DNA of 64,000 nucleotides from Nostoc sp. CHAB 5844 (GTDB taxonomy: Bacteria; Cyanobacteriota; Cyanobacteriia; Cyanobacteriales; Nostocaceae). Position 1 is the first letter of the stretch, and each line of letters opens with the position of its first letter. Shown here in pieces: positions 54,522 through 62,995 of the stretch. A program made the position numbers and the translations under genes. A model generated the notes under the pieces. It was given only the letters and a program-made list of their open reading frames with translations, searched no databases and was not told the origin of the DNA. The DNA is taken from NCBI RefSeq assembly GCF_020829595.1, contig NZ_JAIVFW010000010.1:62001-126000 (forward strand), read 5' to 3'.

Positions 54522-55877
54522 TTAAGAAGTAATAAAGCGGATTGCTTGGGTAATTCCGCTGGTATCGGAATCAAGCCAAAGATTTTCTGAGATTTCTGGA
54601 AATTCTTCACCAACTCTTTTGGCAAAATATTTAGTCACAATCGGGTTAGAAGACAATCGGTAGAATAAAGTCATGGTGGTGGAGATAATTTGTACAAGTT
54701 GCGCTGCATAAGTTGATGGCAAGTGCTGCTTTTCTAGTAATGCTTTTCCTTTCAAACCCATTTCTATAAAAGCGTCAGGGTTAGCGTGAAAGTTCTGTAA
54801 ATGAGTTTGAATATCTTGAACTTCACACTCTAGACGCACTTTAGCGACGGTATCTGATGGCAAATAGTGATACCAACTTATGTCTGTAACTAGGCTAGGC
54901 AAAGCGTGCTGCCAAATCCACAGCTGAGATAAGGATGCTTCTCCCATAGATGGATAGCGGAGGTTAATTGCTAAATGAGCTTGGCTTAATGCTTCATGCA
55001 AAACATAATCTGGCACAAATCCATGAACACTAACATGATTCTGTAACCCTAGTGTGCGAATTTGTTTTTGTAAATATTTTTTATCCCAAACAGTACCGTA
55101 AATATGCCAATGGAAATCTTGTTTTTGCGGTAGGGTTTGCAATGCTTTTAAAACTTGATCTATACGTCGATTCAAATTTAAATGCCCAAAAGTGATTAAT
55201 TTATATGGAGGAGTAAGAGTTCGGGGGGTAACAGATCTAGATAAATATGTGAAGTTATAACAAAGTGGCAAATAATGAACAGGTATGTGTAATTTTTTTA
55301 GGAGATTTTGCTCTACTTCTGGATTATGAACAATAACTCCTAAAGATCCCGCGATCGCTAATTCTGTCAGAGGAAAATTTTCAGCCATCCACTCAGTAGA
55401 AATTTGACTATTCCAAAATCTCTCAGCCAGTTTTTTTCCAGTCTCACCATAGTAATAAGACATTAATTGTAAATAAGTTTTTTGGTCTTGCCACCTGTCT
55501 CTGTATATTCCACCAAATAAGTGATGAAGACTTGCATCATGAAGAACTACTAAACCTGGAAATTGCTGACTCATTTGCCAAATATTTGTATGAAAATCTG
55601 CATTATTTCCAATATGGTAAATATTCAGGTCAGCTTCATACAATTCAGCCAAAGGGAAGCAAGAAAAATTATAGGTTCTGACAACCGCATAGCGGGTAAT
55701 CTCTGGCTCGTAAACTTCTTGTTCTGTCCAAATTGTTACTTCTACAAACTCGCTAAGTTCTTTCATAAGTCTGGCTGTGTAATCTGCTATGCCCGTGCGT
55801 GCTGGCGGTATAGGAGAGAACCAGTTAATTTTTAAACTGTATGAATCTTTTTTCTTTGTAGGTAGTTGGGTTTGCAT
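54522..55877 (-). CDS. GT4-family glycosyltransferase
   Basis: 451 residues. The N-terminus, INWFSPIPPARTGIADYTARLMKEL, is the typical start of GT-B enzymes with the glycine-containing loop, and FVPDYVLHEALSQAHLAINLRYPSMGEASLSQLWIWQHALPSLVTD is the nucleotide-sugar-binding E-x7-E-like region of family GT4. The start at 55877 follows the stop of the upstream glycosyltransferase by two bases (TAA-AG-ATG), so the two are translated from one message; the longer open frame to 55913 would overlap that gene. Donor and acceptor unknown. Confidence 0.85.
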   Translation of the reverse strand: MQTQLPTKKKDSYSLKINWFSPIPPARTGIADYTARLMKELSEFVEVTIWTEQEVYEPEITRYAVVRTYNFSCFPLAELYEADLNIYHIGNNADFHTNIWQMSQQFPGLVVLHDASLHHLFGGIYRDRWQDQKTYLQLMSYYYGETGKKLAERFWNSQISTEWMAENFPLTELAIAGSLGVIVHNPEVEQNLLKKLHIPVHYLPLCYNFTYLSRSVTPRTLTPPYKLITFGHLNLNRRIDQVLKALQTLPQKQDFHWHIYGTVWDKKYLQKQIRTLGLQNHVSVHGFVPDYVLHEALSQAHLAINLRYPSMGEASLSQLWIWQHALPSLVTDISWYHYLPSDTVAKVRLECEVQDIQTHLQNFHANPDAFIEMGLKGKALLEKQHLPSTYAAQLVQIISTTMTLFYRLSSNPIVTKYFAKRVGEEFPEISENLWLDSDTSGITQAIRFITS

Positions 55878-55879
55878 CT

Positions 55880-56926
55880 TTATTTCAATAGCTTTTCTAC
55901 AATATTTGACCAATCAATATTCAAACTTTTATATTTTTCACGAGCCTGTTGTCCCATTTGGGCTGCTTGATGAGTATTAACCCAGAGTTGATCCATTGCA
56001 TCGGCCATTGCTTGCGGAGTTGGTTCTACCACCCAACCAGTTTCTCCTGAACGCACGAACTCCAATGGTTCTCCTGAATCGGTACAGGTAATAATCGGTT
56101 TTGCAGACAGCATTGCTTCTAGGGTGACATAACCATAATCTTCATCTACTGGAGGATAAACAACTCCTTTGGACTGGGCATAATATTGAATTTTTTCCGA
56201 CTCGCTAATTCTGCCAAGAAATATGGCGCGATCGCTTACTTGCAGTTTTTCAGCTAAAATTTCTAATGTCTTTATATAGTCATCAACATCAGCAGCTCCA
56301 GCAAACAGAACTTTGATAGGCTGTTTTGTCCATGACAAAGCTTGAATAATTAGCTCTTGACGCTTCATTTGTGTAATTCGACTAGGGAAAAAAATGTAAT
56401 CTCTAGGAAGATCGCAATAAAACTGAGCGGCATTTCGTGGAGGATGGTATAAGTATGGACAATCCAAGTGATTAAAAACGCTTAACCTGCGAGAAACATT
56501 ACGAGAATTTGTATAAATTTGTCGGCTTTCTAAAAATGCGTTTTGGTCAGCCCGATAGACTGCGGCTCTAATTTGTAAACTATTAGACGCATGGTGCAAA
56601 TTGCCTAAAGGTGTATCCCACAGATCGTAAGCTGCTCGATACTGATGAATTAGCCAAATAACTTTATTTGGATGAGGAATCAAGTAAGCAGGAAAACTGA
56701 GAGGAATCAAGCGCTCAATGTCTTTTTTTCCAGGACGAGTCACTTCTAACAATCGGCAAGCTAGTATATTGTCTAGAAGCTTCTCTGGTGAATAATCGGT
56801 AAATGGAATAGAAATCGTATCGACTAAATGACCAGCAGCTTGAAGGGCATATACTAATTCTTCCGCATGAATTTCAGCACCTCCAAAAACAAATGGAGTA
56901 CAAGTTCTGGCAACTACAATTCTCAT
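55880..56926 (-). CDS. GT4-family glycosyltransferase
   Basis: 348 residues. MRIVVARTCTPFVFGGAEIHAEELVYALQAAGH shows the GGAE loop at the front of GT-B enzymes. RDYIFFPSRITQMKRQELIIQAL and VYPPVDEDYGYVTLEAMLSAKPIITCTDSGEPLEFV give the C-terminal donor-binding domain with the E-x7-E motif. The product retains all features of an active retaining GT4 enzyme. It overlaps closely with the following glycosyltransferase and belongs to the surface-glycan gene set; the sugar is unknown. Confidence 0.88.
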   Translation of the reverse strand: MRIVVARTCTPFVFGGAEIHAEELVYALQAAGHLVDTISIPFTDYSPEKLLDNILACRLLEVTRPGKKDIERLIPLSFPAYLIPHPNKVIWLIHQYRAAYDLWDTPLGNLHHASNSLQIRAAVYRADQNAFLESRQIYTNSRNVSRRLSVFNHLDCPYLYHPPRNAAQFYCDLPRDYIFFPSRITQMKRQELIIQALSWTKQPIKVLFAGAADVDDYIKTLEILAEKLQVSDRAIFLGRISESEKIQYYAQSKGVVYPPVDEDYGYVTLEAMLSAKPIITCTDSGEPLEFVRSGETGWVVEPTPQAMADAMDQLWVNTHQAAQMGQQAREKYKSLNIDWSNIVEKLLK

Positions 56927-57010
56927 TAGACAACATTAGAAATATTTAAAATCACTATTGATAAATGTTCTGTTTATTACCACTGTCTTATTTAATGTAT
57001 TTTAGATAGA

Positions 57011-58312
57011 TTAATATCCAACCAACAAATTTTCTAGAATTTTACTTAGCCTTTGTTGATATTTACCAAAGCTAAATTCACTAGCTCTAATGTATCCTTT
57101 CATGCTAATTTCCTGCCGTAGTGATTGGTTTTTGACTATTTTTAAGATTCCTTGAGCAATACTTAAAGTACTCTGAGGATCTTCTATATACAATGCAGCA
57201 TCAGCACAAACCTCTGAAAGTGAACCTGCTTTAGATGTCAAAACAGGACATCCTACCTGCATTGCTTCCAAAGGAGGCAGTCCAAACCCTTCATAAAGTG
57301 AGGGAAAAATAAAAGCTAGCGCATTTCTTAATAAGATAAATTTTTCTACATGAGAAATATAGCCTAGATACCTAATCTTATTTTCACTATTTAACGAATT
57401 TAGTAATGGTATAATTTCTGGATTACCAACATCTTTTTCTCCTATAATTATTAAAGGTACGCCAACTTTGTCTTGTACTCCTAAATATGCTTCAATAAGC
57501 CGAAAAACATTTTTACGTTTCTCTAAAGAACTGATAAATAACAAGTAGTTTTGACGTTGGATATGATATTTTTTTAACACTAAAGATTCATCTATTTTTT
57601 TGAGAGGCAAGAAAGGAAGATCAGTTAGTGGTTCATAAACTGTTATGATCTTCTGTTCATACTTTGGAAAAATCGCTAACAGCTCTCGACGTGAAGTTTC
57701 AGAAACGCTGAGAATAAGATCTGAGTAACGCAACATATTATGCACTCGGCGATAAAAGATAAATGTATTATCGGGGTGATCATTACGCGTAATAGGAATA
57801 ATATCATGAAGTGTTTGCACAAGTTTAGTTTGGCGTGGAACGCGAATATTAGAAGGAGAAGTACAGAATACTATATTAAAGTTGTGATTTATGTTGAGTT
57901 TATAAGCACTTCCAAGAAGTCTTGGTTGAACATTTTGTGCTAACTGGTAAATGGATTTTTGATTTAAAAATCCCTTCAGGTTATGCAAAAATGTCAGGCG
58001 ATCGCTAGTTTCTGTAGTTCGCTCACGATCTATTTTGACTAAAGGCGAAAGACCAAGCTGACTTTGAAGCCAATGAGCCATTAGCTTAGATATAGAAGAA
58101 TGATTAGATGGATTTTCTAAATGTTTCTCAATAATAATTTGTTGTGCTAAAGAATAATTTTTTGTACATTTTGCTCCTGTAATTAAGTAGTTTGTATATC
58201 CAAGATAGTCAGTGCATTTCAAAAGTATTTTTGTATAAATTGCAATCCCTCGATGAACAAACTGTTCTAAGTCCGGAGAAAAAAAAGCAATTTTATATGG
58301 ATATTTATTCAT
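57011..58312 (-). CDS. GT4-family glycosyltransferase
   Basis: 433 residues. The first domain has IAFFSPDLEQFVHRGIAIYTKILL and LVQTLHDIIPITR, the second NYLLFISSLEKRKNVFRLIEAYLG and AFIFPSLYEGFGLPPLEAMQVGCPVLTSKAGSLSEVCADAALYI, with the SLxEGFGLPPLEAM motif that defines GT4 (mannosyl- or rhamnosyltransferase-like). It probably adds a sugar to a lipid-linked glycan in the cytoplasm before export by the neighbouring ABC transporter. The next gene starts about 85 bases downstream. Confidence 0.9.
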   Translation of the reverse strand: MNKYPYKIAFFSPDLEQFVHRGIAIYTKILLKCTDYLGYTNYLITGAKCTKNYSLAQQIIIEKHLENPSNHSSISKLMAHWLQSQLGLSPLVKIDRERTTETSDRLTFLHNLKGFLNQKSIYQLAQNVQPRLLGSAYKLNINHNFNIVFCTSPSNIRVPRQTKLVQTLHDIIPITRNDHPDNTFIFYRRVHNMLRYSDLILSVSETSRRELLAIFPKYEQKIITVYEPLTDLPFLPLKKIDESLVLKKYHIQRQNYLLFISSLEKRKNVFRLIEAYLGVQDKVGVPLIIIGEKDVGNPEIIPLLNSLNSENKIRYLGYISHVEKFILLRNALAFIFPSLYEGFGLPPLEAMQVGCPVLTSKAGSLSEVCADAALYIEDPQSTLSIAQGILKIVKNQSLRQEISMKGYIRASEFSFGKYQQRLSKILENLLVGY

Positions 58313-58400
58313 GTATTTGGTTGGGATGTATAAGCTATTTATTAAAATTTATATTCTCTTTGTATTAGAAATGCTCAATAGAGAGAGCAATGTTGATAGT

Positions 58401-59141
58401 TCAGGGATTCTTTGTAGTTGTGAGGTATGCTTCAACGACTTGGTTGGCATCTCCTATTAATTTCACTTTTCCCTTATCCAACCAAATTACCCATTCACAC
58501 GACTGTCTAATAAAACCCAAATCATGAGAAACCAGCAAAACTGTGGTATTTGCAGCCCAAAACTTTTCAATTCGCTGCTTGCATTTATTCTTAAAACTTT
58601 CATCCCCAACTGATAGTACTTCATCAAGAATCAAAATATCTGGTTGTACGTCGGTGGCGATCGCAAAACCTAACCGTGCAACCATGCCGGATGACAATAC
58701 TTTTACTGGTACTAAGGAATACTCTTGTAGTTCCGCAAACTCTAAAATTGATGCTGCTCTTTTCCGCATTTCTTGTCGTGAAAATCCCAACATTACTCCA
58801 TAAAAAATAATGTTATCCATCACAGAAATTTCTGGATCGAACCCTGCACTCAACTCAATTAATGGCGCAATTTGCCCGCTCACTCGCACAACTCCTTGCT
58901 TAGGCTGCAAAATCCCACAAATTACCTTCAAAAGAGTAGATTTTCCTGCACCATTCGCCCCAACAATTCCGACTTTTTCGCCCGATTTCACCACTAAATC
59001 AATTCGATCTAGCACCAACTTCTTAGCAGGGTAGCGATACTTTCCTTCTAAAAACGACAAGATAGTTTTCTTCAAGTCATAAGAAAATTCTTCTTGAGTC
59101 CGTCGCCACAGAGAAACTTGATTCAGACGAATGACTTCCAT
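58401..59141 (-). CDS. Polysaccharide ABC exporter, ATP-binding subunit (Wzt/TagH-like)
   Basis: 246 residues. Walker A GANGAGKST (61-69), signature-type LSSGMVARLGFAIA, Walker B DILILDEVLSVGD and the switch LLVSHDLGFI are intact. The N-terminal region before the Walker motif (LWRRTQEEFSYDLKKTILSFLEGKYRYPA) is the one seen in O-antigen/teichoic-acid exporters. It ends after the nucleotide domain, so it lacks the C-terminal sugar-binding domain found in Wzt of chain-terminated O-antigens. Its start codon directly follows the permease stop codon, with no gap. Confidence 0.92.
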   Translation of the reverse strand: MEVIRLNQVSLWRRTQEEFSYDLKKTILSFLEGKYRYPAKKLVLDRIDLVVKSGEKVGIVGANGAGKSTLLKVICGILQPKQGVVRVSGQIAPLIELSAGFDPEISVMDNIIFYGVMLGFSRQEMRKRAASILEFAELQEYSLVPVKVLSSGMVARLGFAIATDVQPDILILDEVLSVGDESFKNKCKQRIEKFWAANTTVLLVSHDLGFIRQSCEWVIWLDKGKVKLIGDANQVVEAYLTTTKNP

Positions 59142-59948
59142 CTATAGCAAATCCATGAATGAAGATTGCAACCAGCGAAAGCAAGTTATTCCTAGAGTCA
59201 AAAAAATAATCCCACTCAAAAGAGATTGTACAATCAGGTGAATTTCTGGCACTGCTCCTGATAAGGAAATTTGACGGATACTTTCAATCACTGGTAACAA
59301 AGGATTCAGTACTAAAAATGCCTTTATTGTTGCTGGCACAATTACTACTGGATAGAATATGGGGCTACTCAACCAAAGTATAAAAACAACCAATTCATAG
59401 AAGTAAGGCAAATCTCTAAAAAATACAAATAAAGCACTCACTAGCAAGCTAATTCCAATACATCCAAGAACCATTGCTAGTAAGGGTAACAGCAACACCA
59501 ATACGTTGACTAAACTTTTGGAATTAATTAATGTCATTAATGCTAATAACGGGAACACTCCGACTGCAAACTGAAAGACATTCGCTACAACCATTGATAC
59601 AGGAAAAATACTTACTGGCAAGCTAATTTTGTTCAACAACATCCCATTGTTCACCACACTTAATAAGGCTTGCCCTGTAGATGCTGAGAAGAAGTTAATC
59701 ACTACCAGTCCTGTGAATACTGCCAGCACATAGTTAAAAATAGAATTATCATAGTAAGAGGCGAAGGTAGTACCAAAAATTGCTGTATACGCTCCTGTCA
59801 TCAGTAGTGGATTGAGCAGCGACCAATACACTCCTAAAAACGATCCTCGGTAACGCACATTTAAATTCCTCGCTACCAAGACTTGTAGCAATTCCCCGTA
59901 ATGCCGCACTTGTGATCGCTGCAAATTTGCTTTCAATTGCAAGAACAT
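59142..59948 (-). CDS. Polysaccharide ABC exporter, permease subunit (Wzm/TagG-like)
   Basis: 268 residues with six predicted helices. LLQVLVARNLNVRYRGSFLGVYWSLLNPLLM is the conserved N-terminal amphipathic/entry region of ABC-2 type O-antigen permeases. It is followed by TAIFGTTFASYY, GLVVINFFSASTGQALLSVVNNGMLLNK and SSPIFYPVVIVPATIKAFLVLNPLLPVIESIRQISL, the late loop typical of Wzm. It moves a finished lipid-linked glycan across the inner membrane using energy from the adjacent ATPase. It is the first gene of the five-gene minus-strand export and transferase run. Confidence 0.92.
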   Translation of the reverse strand: MFLQLKANLQRSQVRHYGELLQVLVARNLNVRYRGSFLGVYWSLLNPLLMTGAYTAIFGTTFASYYDNSIFNYVLAVFTGLVVINFFSASTGQALLSVVNNGMLLNKISLPVSIFPVSMVVANVFQFAVGVFPLLALMTLINSKSLVNVLVLLLPLLAMVLGCIGISLLVSALFVFFRDLPYFYELVVFILWLSSPIFYPVVIVPATIKAFLVLNPLLPVIESIRQISLSGAVPEIHLIVQSLLSGIIFLTLGITCFRWLQSSFMDLL

Positions 59949-60118
59949 CTCGAATTACCCACACCAAAAATAAAAAAGAGAAATAAAATTAGTAAAGTTT
60001 TCACAGAGTTAACACGTCTGTTTGCGAAAATAAGTTTGTGATTCAGTTTTTCTTATACAATTTGTTTCTGCCATTTTTAGTAGTAACTGTAAACTGTTTA
60101 GCTTGGCACATATTTGAT

Positions 60119-60250
60119 AGTAAGCCTCAAGTTTTGAAAGAGCAAGAAGCGTAGAGCAAAAAATTATGTTTGAAAATTGCCTATAAATTAATACATTTGA
60201 GTATGTAGGCAAATTTCTCAGTATAGTTCCCAAAAATAAAAGCGATCGCC
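60119..60250. repeat. Right copy of ~135-bp direct repeat bracketing the glycan cluster
   Basis: Matches 50915-51050 almost throughout and in the same direction, from AGTAAGCCTCAAGTTTTGAAAGAGCA to CTCAGTATAGTTCCCAAAAATA and the HIP1 site. The ATG of the small membrane protein reads CTA in this copy and the coding region stops being similar after about 12 codons, so this copy is non-functional as a gene. Confidence 0.85.
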
Positions 60251-60274
60251 GTTTGTATTAATGGTGCGATCGCC
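60232..60274 (-). terminator. HIP1-pair terminator after rca
   Basis: On the minus strand two HIP1 octamers (60266-60273 and 60242-60249) pair across a 16-base loop and are followed by TTTTATTTTT. It begins about 25 bases past the rca stop codon. Confidence 0.65.
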
Positions 60275-60297
60275 TTTTACAATCAATCTATTAATCG

Positions 60298-61545
60298 TTA
60301 ATTTTTCCCATTCGGTCGTTGAATAATTGTTTCAACAACGCGGCGTTTGGCTTTCGGGTCAATTCCTACCAAGCGCACATACTCACCGTTATATTCAGCT
60401 AGATGTGATTCTAAAGTTGAGATGGCATCAGACTCAGCATCGATGTGAATTGTACCGCAACTCTGCCAAGCACCTGTACGGAAGCGGCGTTCATCAACGT
60501 GTTCAAAAGTAACTTTGTGTCCTTGAGACAAGATTTGCCGGATTTGTTCTTGTGTTTCTAGAGATATATGAGTGTTTGATGCTGGCTGTTGACGAAAACC
60601 ATTCGTTGATGGCTGAGTGGTTGGTGTTTCAATTGGAGGTGGTGCTGCTTGATAATTTCTACCCCGATTTAGGCGATTATATTCATCTACCAACTGCGAA
60701 TTTTCCACTCGTTTTTGTTCAGCCACCATAAAATGACCAGACTCAATTAAGTGGGACAAGCTGAAATCTGGCTTTTTAAACTCTGGCGGCCCTTCTACAC
60801 TATTTACCACACGCAAAGATATGCGTTCATAACCTATTTTGTGGATAAAGTCGCGGATTTGTTCGTCGTAAATTTGGGAACGCAACGCACTAAAAAAGTC
60901 AATTGATTGATTAGGAAAGGTATCAACCAACTGTTCAACTTCCCGTTTTGAAAGTCCATCTGGTGCAAAAATCCCGCCAACAATTCCCACTTTGTCATCA
61001 CGGTTAGGTTCCCAATAAAATTTTTCCATCCGTCCGTCCCGAATTAACGGTGCGTACAAAGTGGAAAAATCATTACCTGTAACGATAATTGGTACACGCC
61101 GGATTGGGTTTGAATCATAGCTTCCCGGCAATTGTACATCTGTGGGATTATCGGCAATATTCATCAGTGTGGCATTTACCAACTGTGTGTTTACAGTATA
61201 TTGAGTGCCTTCATCAAAGCGTCCTGCACCTGCATCTAAATCGTTAATCATCAGCACGCACATTTTACCGCGCACTTTGATCAGTTCGGCTGTTTCCCGA
61301 TAGCGTAGTCGAATCAACCTTGCAGGATCTCCCGCATCTGGACTTTCTAATTCACCGCCAGAGATGAGTGTCACTTCCACACCCATTTTTTCAAAAGCTA
61401 ATTCACACTGAAAGGTTTTGCCTTCACCTTTGCGTCCATGAATGCCTAAAATCAAAGGTACTCTCACACCAGGAAGATTTAAGAAGTTCTTAGTGATGTG
61501 AACAGCAATTTTATCCAAAAATCGAGGAGCAATATAATAACTCAT
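60298..61545 (-). CDS. rca: Rubisco activase with C-terminal small-subunit-like domain
   Basis: AAA+ ATPase that removes inhibitory sugar phosphates from Rubisco. 415 residues: AAA+ module with Walker A GRKGEGKT (37-44), MINDLDAGAGR (Walker B) and VTGNDFSTLYAPLIRDGRMEKFYW, containing residues typical of activases. After a Pro/Gln-rich linker (APPPIETPTTQPSTNG), residues ~325-412 form a domain with HISLETQEQIRQILSQGHKVTFEHVDERRFRTGAWQSCGTIH, which is like the Rubisco small-subunit-like domains of CcmM. That tail probably recruits the enzyme to Rubisco or the carboxysome. The ATG at 61545 is preferred over the GTG at 61566. It is terminated by a HIP1-pair hairpin. Confidence 0.9.
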   Translation of the reverse strand: MSYYIAPRFLDKIAVHITKNFLNLPGVRVPLILGIHGRKGEGKTFQCELAFEKMGVEVTLISGGELESPDAGDPARLIRLRYRETAELIKVRGKMCVLMINDLDAGAGRFDEGTQYTVNTQLVNATLMNIADNPTDVQLPGSYDSNPIRRVPIIVTGNDFSTLYAPLIRDGRMEKFYWEPNRDDKVGIVGGIFAPDGLSKREVEQLVDTFPNQSIDFFSALRSQIYDEQIRDFIHKIGYERISLRVVNSVEGPPEFKKPDFSLSHLIESGHFMVAEQKRVENSQLVDEYNRLNRGRNYQAAPPPIETPTTQPSTNGFRQQPASNTHISLETQEQIRQILSQGHKVTFEHVDERRFRTGAWQSCGTIHIDAESDAISTLESHLAEYNGEYVRLVGIDPKAKRRVVETIIQRPNGKN

Positions 61546-61632
61546 AACTATCGCTGGTGAGGACACATTAAATAATGCTAAGTTTTTTTGGTAACTAATG
61601 TTTACTAATCTTTCGGTAGAAATTAAGCATCA

Positions 61633-62019
61633 CTACCACAAACGCTTTATGAGATAAGCATCAAAAATTATATCAGCACTTAGTATAAGTATATTTTCTA
61701 CTATTGCCTGAGCAATTAACATTCTGTCAAACGGGTCACGATGATGTAATTGCAGTTGGGAAACAGTACTAATATGACTGATTTTGATATCTAATAAAGC
61801 GAAATCGTTGAGACTGAGTTGCTGTGTGATCAACACATCTAATGGTAGATTAAACGTTAGCTTTCCTAAACTTTGTTTAATTCCCATTTCCCAAATACTA
61901 GCGATGCTGAGAAAAATCTGATTATCCTCATCATTGATCAACTCTAGTGCTTGATTAGTTAGTCTTACATTATCTGTCACATACCAAATAAAAGTATGCG
62001 TGTCCATCAATAAAAGCAC
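61633..62019 (-). CDS. PIN-domain toxin (VapC-like)
   Basis: 128 residues with the PIN nuclease acidic residues: MDTHTFIW (Asp6), SIWEMGIK (Glu44), DPFDRMLIAQA (Asp95, Asp98) and SADIIFDAY (Asp116). It should cut RNA when free of its antitoxin. GTG start at 62019 overlaps the antitoxin stop codon by one base (TAGTG), which implies coupled expression and antitoxin first. Features of the whole domain are intact, in contrast to the truncated PIN toxin at 3313-3374. Confidence 0.85.
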   Translation of the reverse strand: MLLLMDTHTFIWYVTDNVRLTNQALELINDEDNQIFLSIASIWEMGIKQSLGKLTFNLPLDVLITQQLSLNDFALLDIKISHISTVSQLQLHHRDPFDRMLIAQAIVENILILSADIIFDAYLIKRLW

Positions 62020-62243
62020 TACATATACTCCTGAAAATCTTCTAGGGGAGCATCAAAGTCATCAGCTATTGTGATTAACTCCTTCGCACTTCCAGGTTGA
62101 CGACGGCGTTTAACTGGCAATATAGGCATTAACTTCACAGCTGGTTGATTATCTTTCGTGATGATAATTTCTTCACCATCTAGCGCCGCTTCAATCAATT
62201 CTGATAAGTGTTGAGATGCTTCAGCTAAATTAATTTGCTGCAT
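62019..62243 (-). CDS. Phd/YefM-type antitoxin of the PIN toxin
   Basis: 74 residues: INLAEASQHLSELIEAALDGEEIIITKDNQPAVKLMPIL is the Phd/YefM fold, followed by a basic region (PVKRRRQPGSAK) and an acidic tail. It is the antitoxin, and probably the autorepressor, for the PIN gene that overlaps its stop codon. The promoter should lie in the ~30 bases before 62243 or be shared with the Uma2 gene upstream. Confidence 0.85.
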   Translation of the reverse strand: MQQINLAEASQHLSELIEAALDGEEIIITKDNQPAVKLMPILPVKRRRQPGSAKELITIADDFDAPLEDFQEYM

Positions 62244-62273
62244 AAATATTACCTTTTACTGATTAATTCAAGA

Positions 62274-62948
62274 TTATTTTGTTAATTGTTGCACAAATGT
62301 TTGATGTTCTTGGGAGTTCAAACCTTGTTGTAGCACTGCTAAAACTTGCGTCATTTCTCCGGTTAATAATGCCGCTATATCTAACCATAAACCAGGAAAT
62401 ACATGACTTTTGATAATCCCATCGATATCTGGTGCTAATGATTTGTATTCACCATTTTCTAAAACAAACCAATCAAGTTGATGCTCAAAAACTTGCCAAA
62501 CAATATATTCTTTCACACCATTGCGACGGTATACCCGCTTTTTATCATACAAGTCATTAGCCGCACTACTGGCAGCAACTTCAGCAATTAATTCGGGTGC
62601 GCCTTCGATATAATCATCTTCACTAATACTTGCTTGTCCACCAAGTTGTTCATCAATTAATAGTACGACATCTGGTTGTGGTTCATTATCTAAATCTAAG
62701 CGGACTGTTGTATTATCACCCAACTCTACACCTGGGGTAGAAATTTTGTAAGTCCACAACCAGCCGATGAGATTAGCATGTGGTTTTCCATGACTTTTGA
62801 AACGTAAGGGTGAAGCCACGTAGACAACTCCTTCGATTAGTTCGGCTTTTTTAGTATTGGGCATGGCATAATAGCGACGTTCAAATTCTTGGCGAGTTAA
62901 GCGATCGCCACTTTCTAACGGTGGTATTTTTATATCTGATGCTGTCAT
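62274..62948 (-). CDS. Uma2 family protein (DUF820)
   Basis: 224 residues with the PD-(D/E)XK core: RLTRQEFERRYYAMPNTKKAELIEGVVYVASPLRFKSHG, QPDVVLLIDEQ (Asp), GAPELIAEVAASSAANDLYDKKRVYRRNGVKEYIVW (Glu and Lys). The ATG at 62948, with GAGAGGA nine bases upstream, is used rather than the in-frame TTG two codons earlier. It lies 30 bases before the antitoxin gene and might share its transcript. Function of this family is unknown. Confidence 0.88.
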   Translation of the reverse strand: MTASDIKIPPLESGDRLTRQEFERRYYAMPNTKKAELIEGVVYVASPLRFKSHGKPHANLIGWLWTYKISTPGVELGDNTTVRLDLDNEPQPDVVLLIDEQLGGQASISEDDYIEGAPELIAEVAASSAANDLYDKKRVYRRNGVKEYIVWQVFEHQLDWFVLENGEYKSLAPDIDGIIKSHVFPGLWLDIAALLTGEMTQVLAVLQQGLNSQEHQTFVQQLTK

Positions 62949-62995
62949 TGCCAAATTCCTCTCAGGAGTTTTACTGCCTCTAGTATAAGCAATTC

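Larger units (their letters stand above)
59949..60297. other. Intergenic region with decayed repeat copy and terminator
   Basis: Holds the right copy of the ~135-bp direct repeat (60119-60250) and the rca terminator (60232-60274). The remaining AT-rich part upstream of the permease gene should contain the promoter of the export genes. Confidence 0.6.

Noticed and set aside
60009-60233. 74-codon minus-strand open frame
   Set aside because: It crosses the decayed right copy of the direct repeat in a different frame from the original small gene and starts in an AT-rich spacer.
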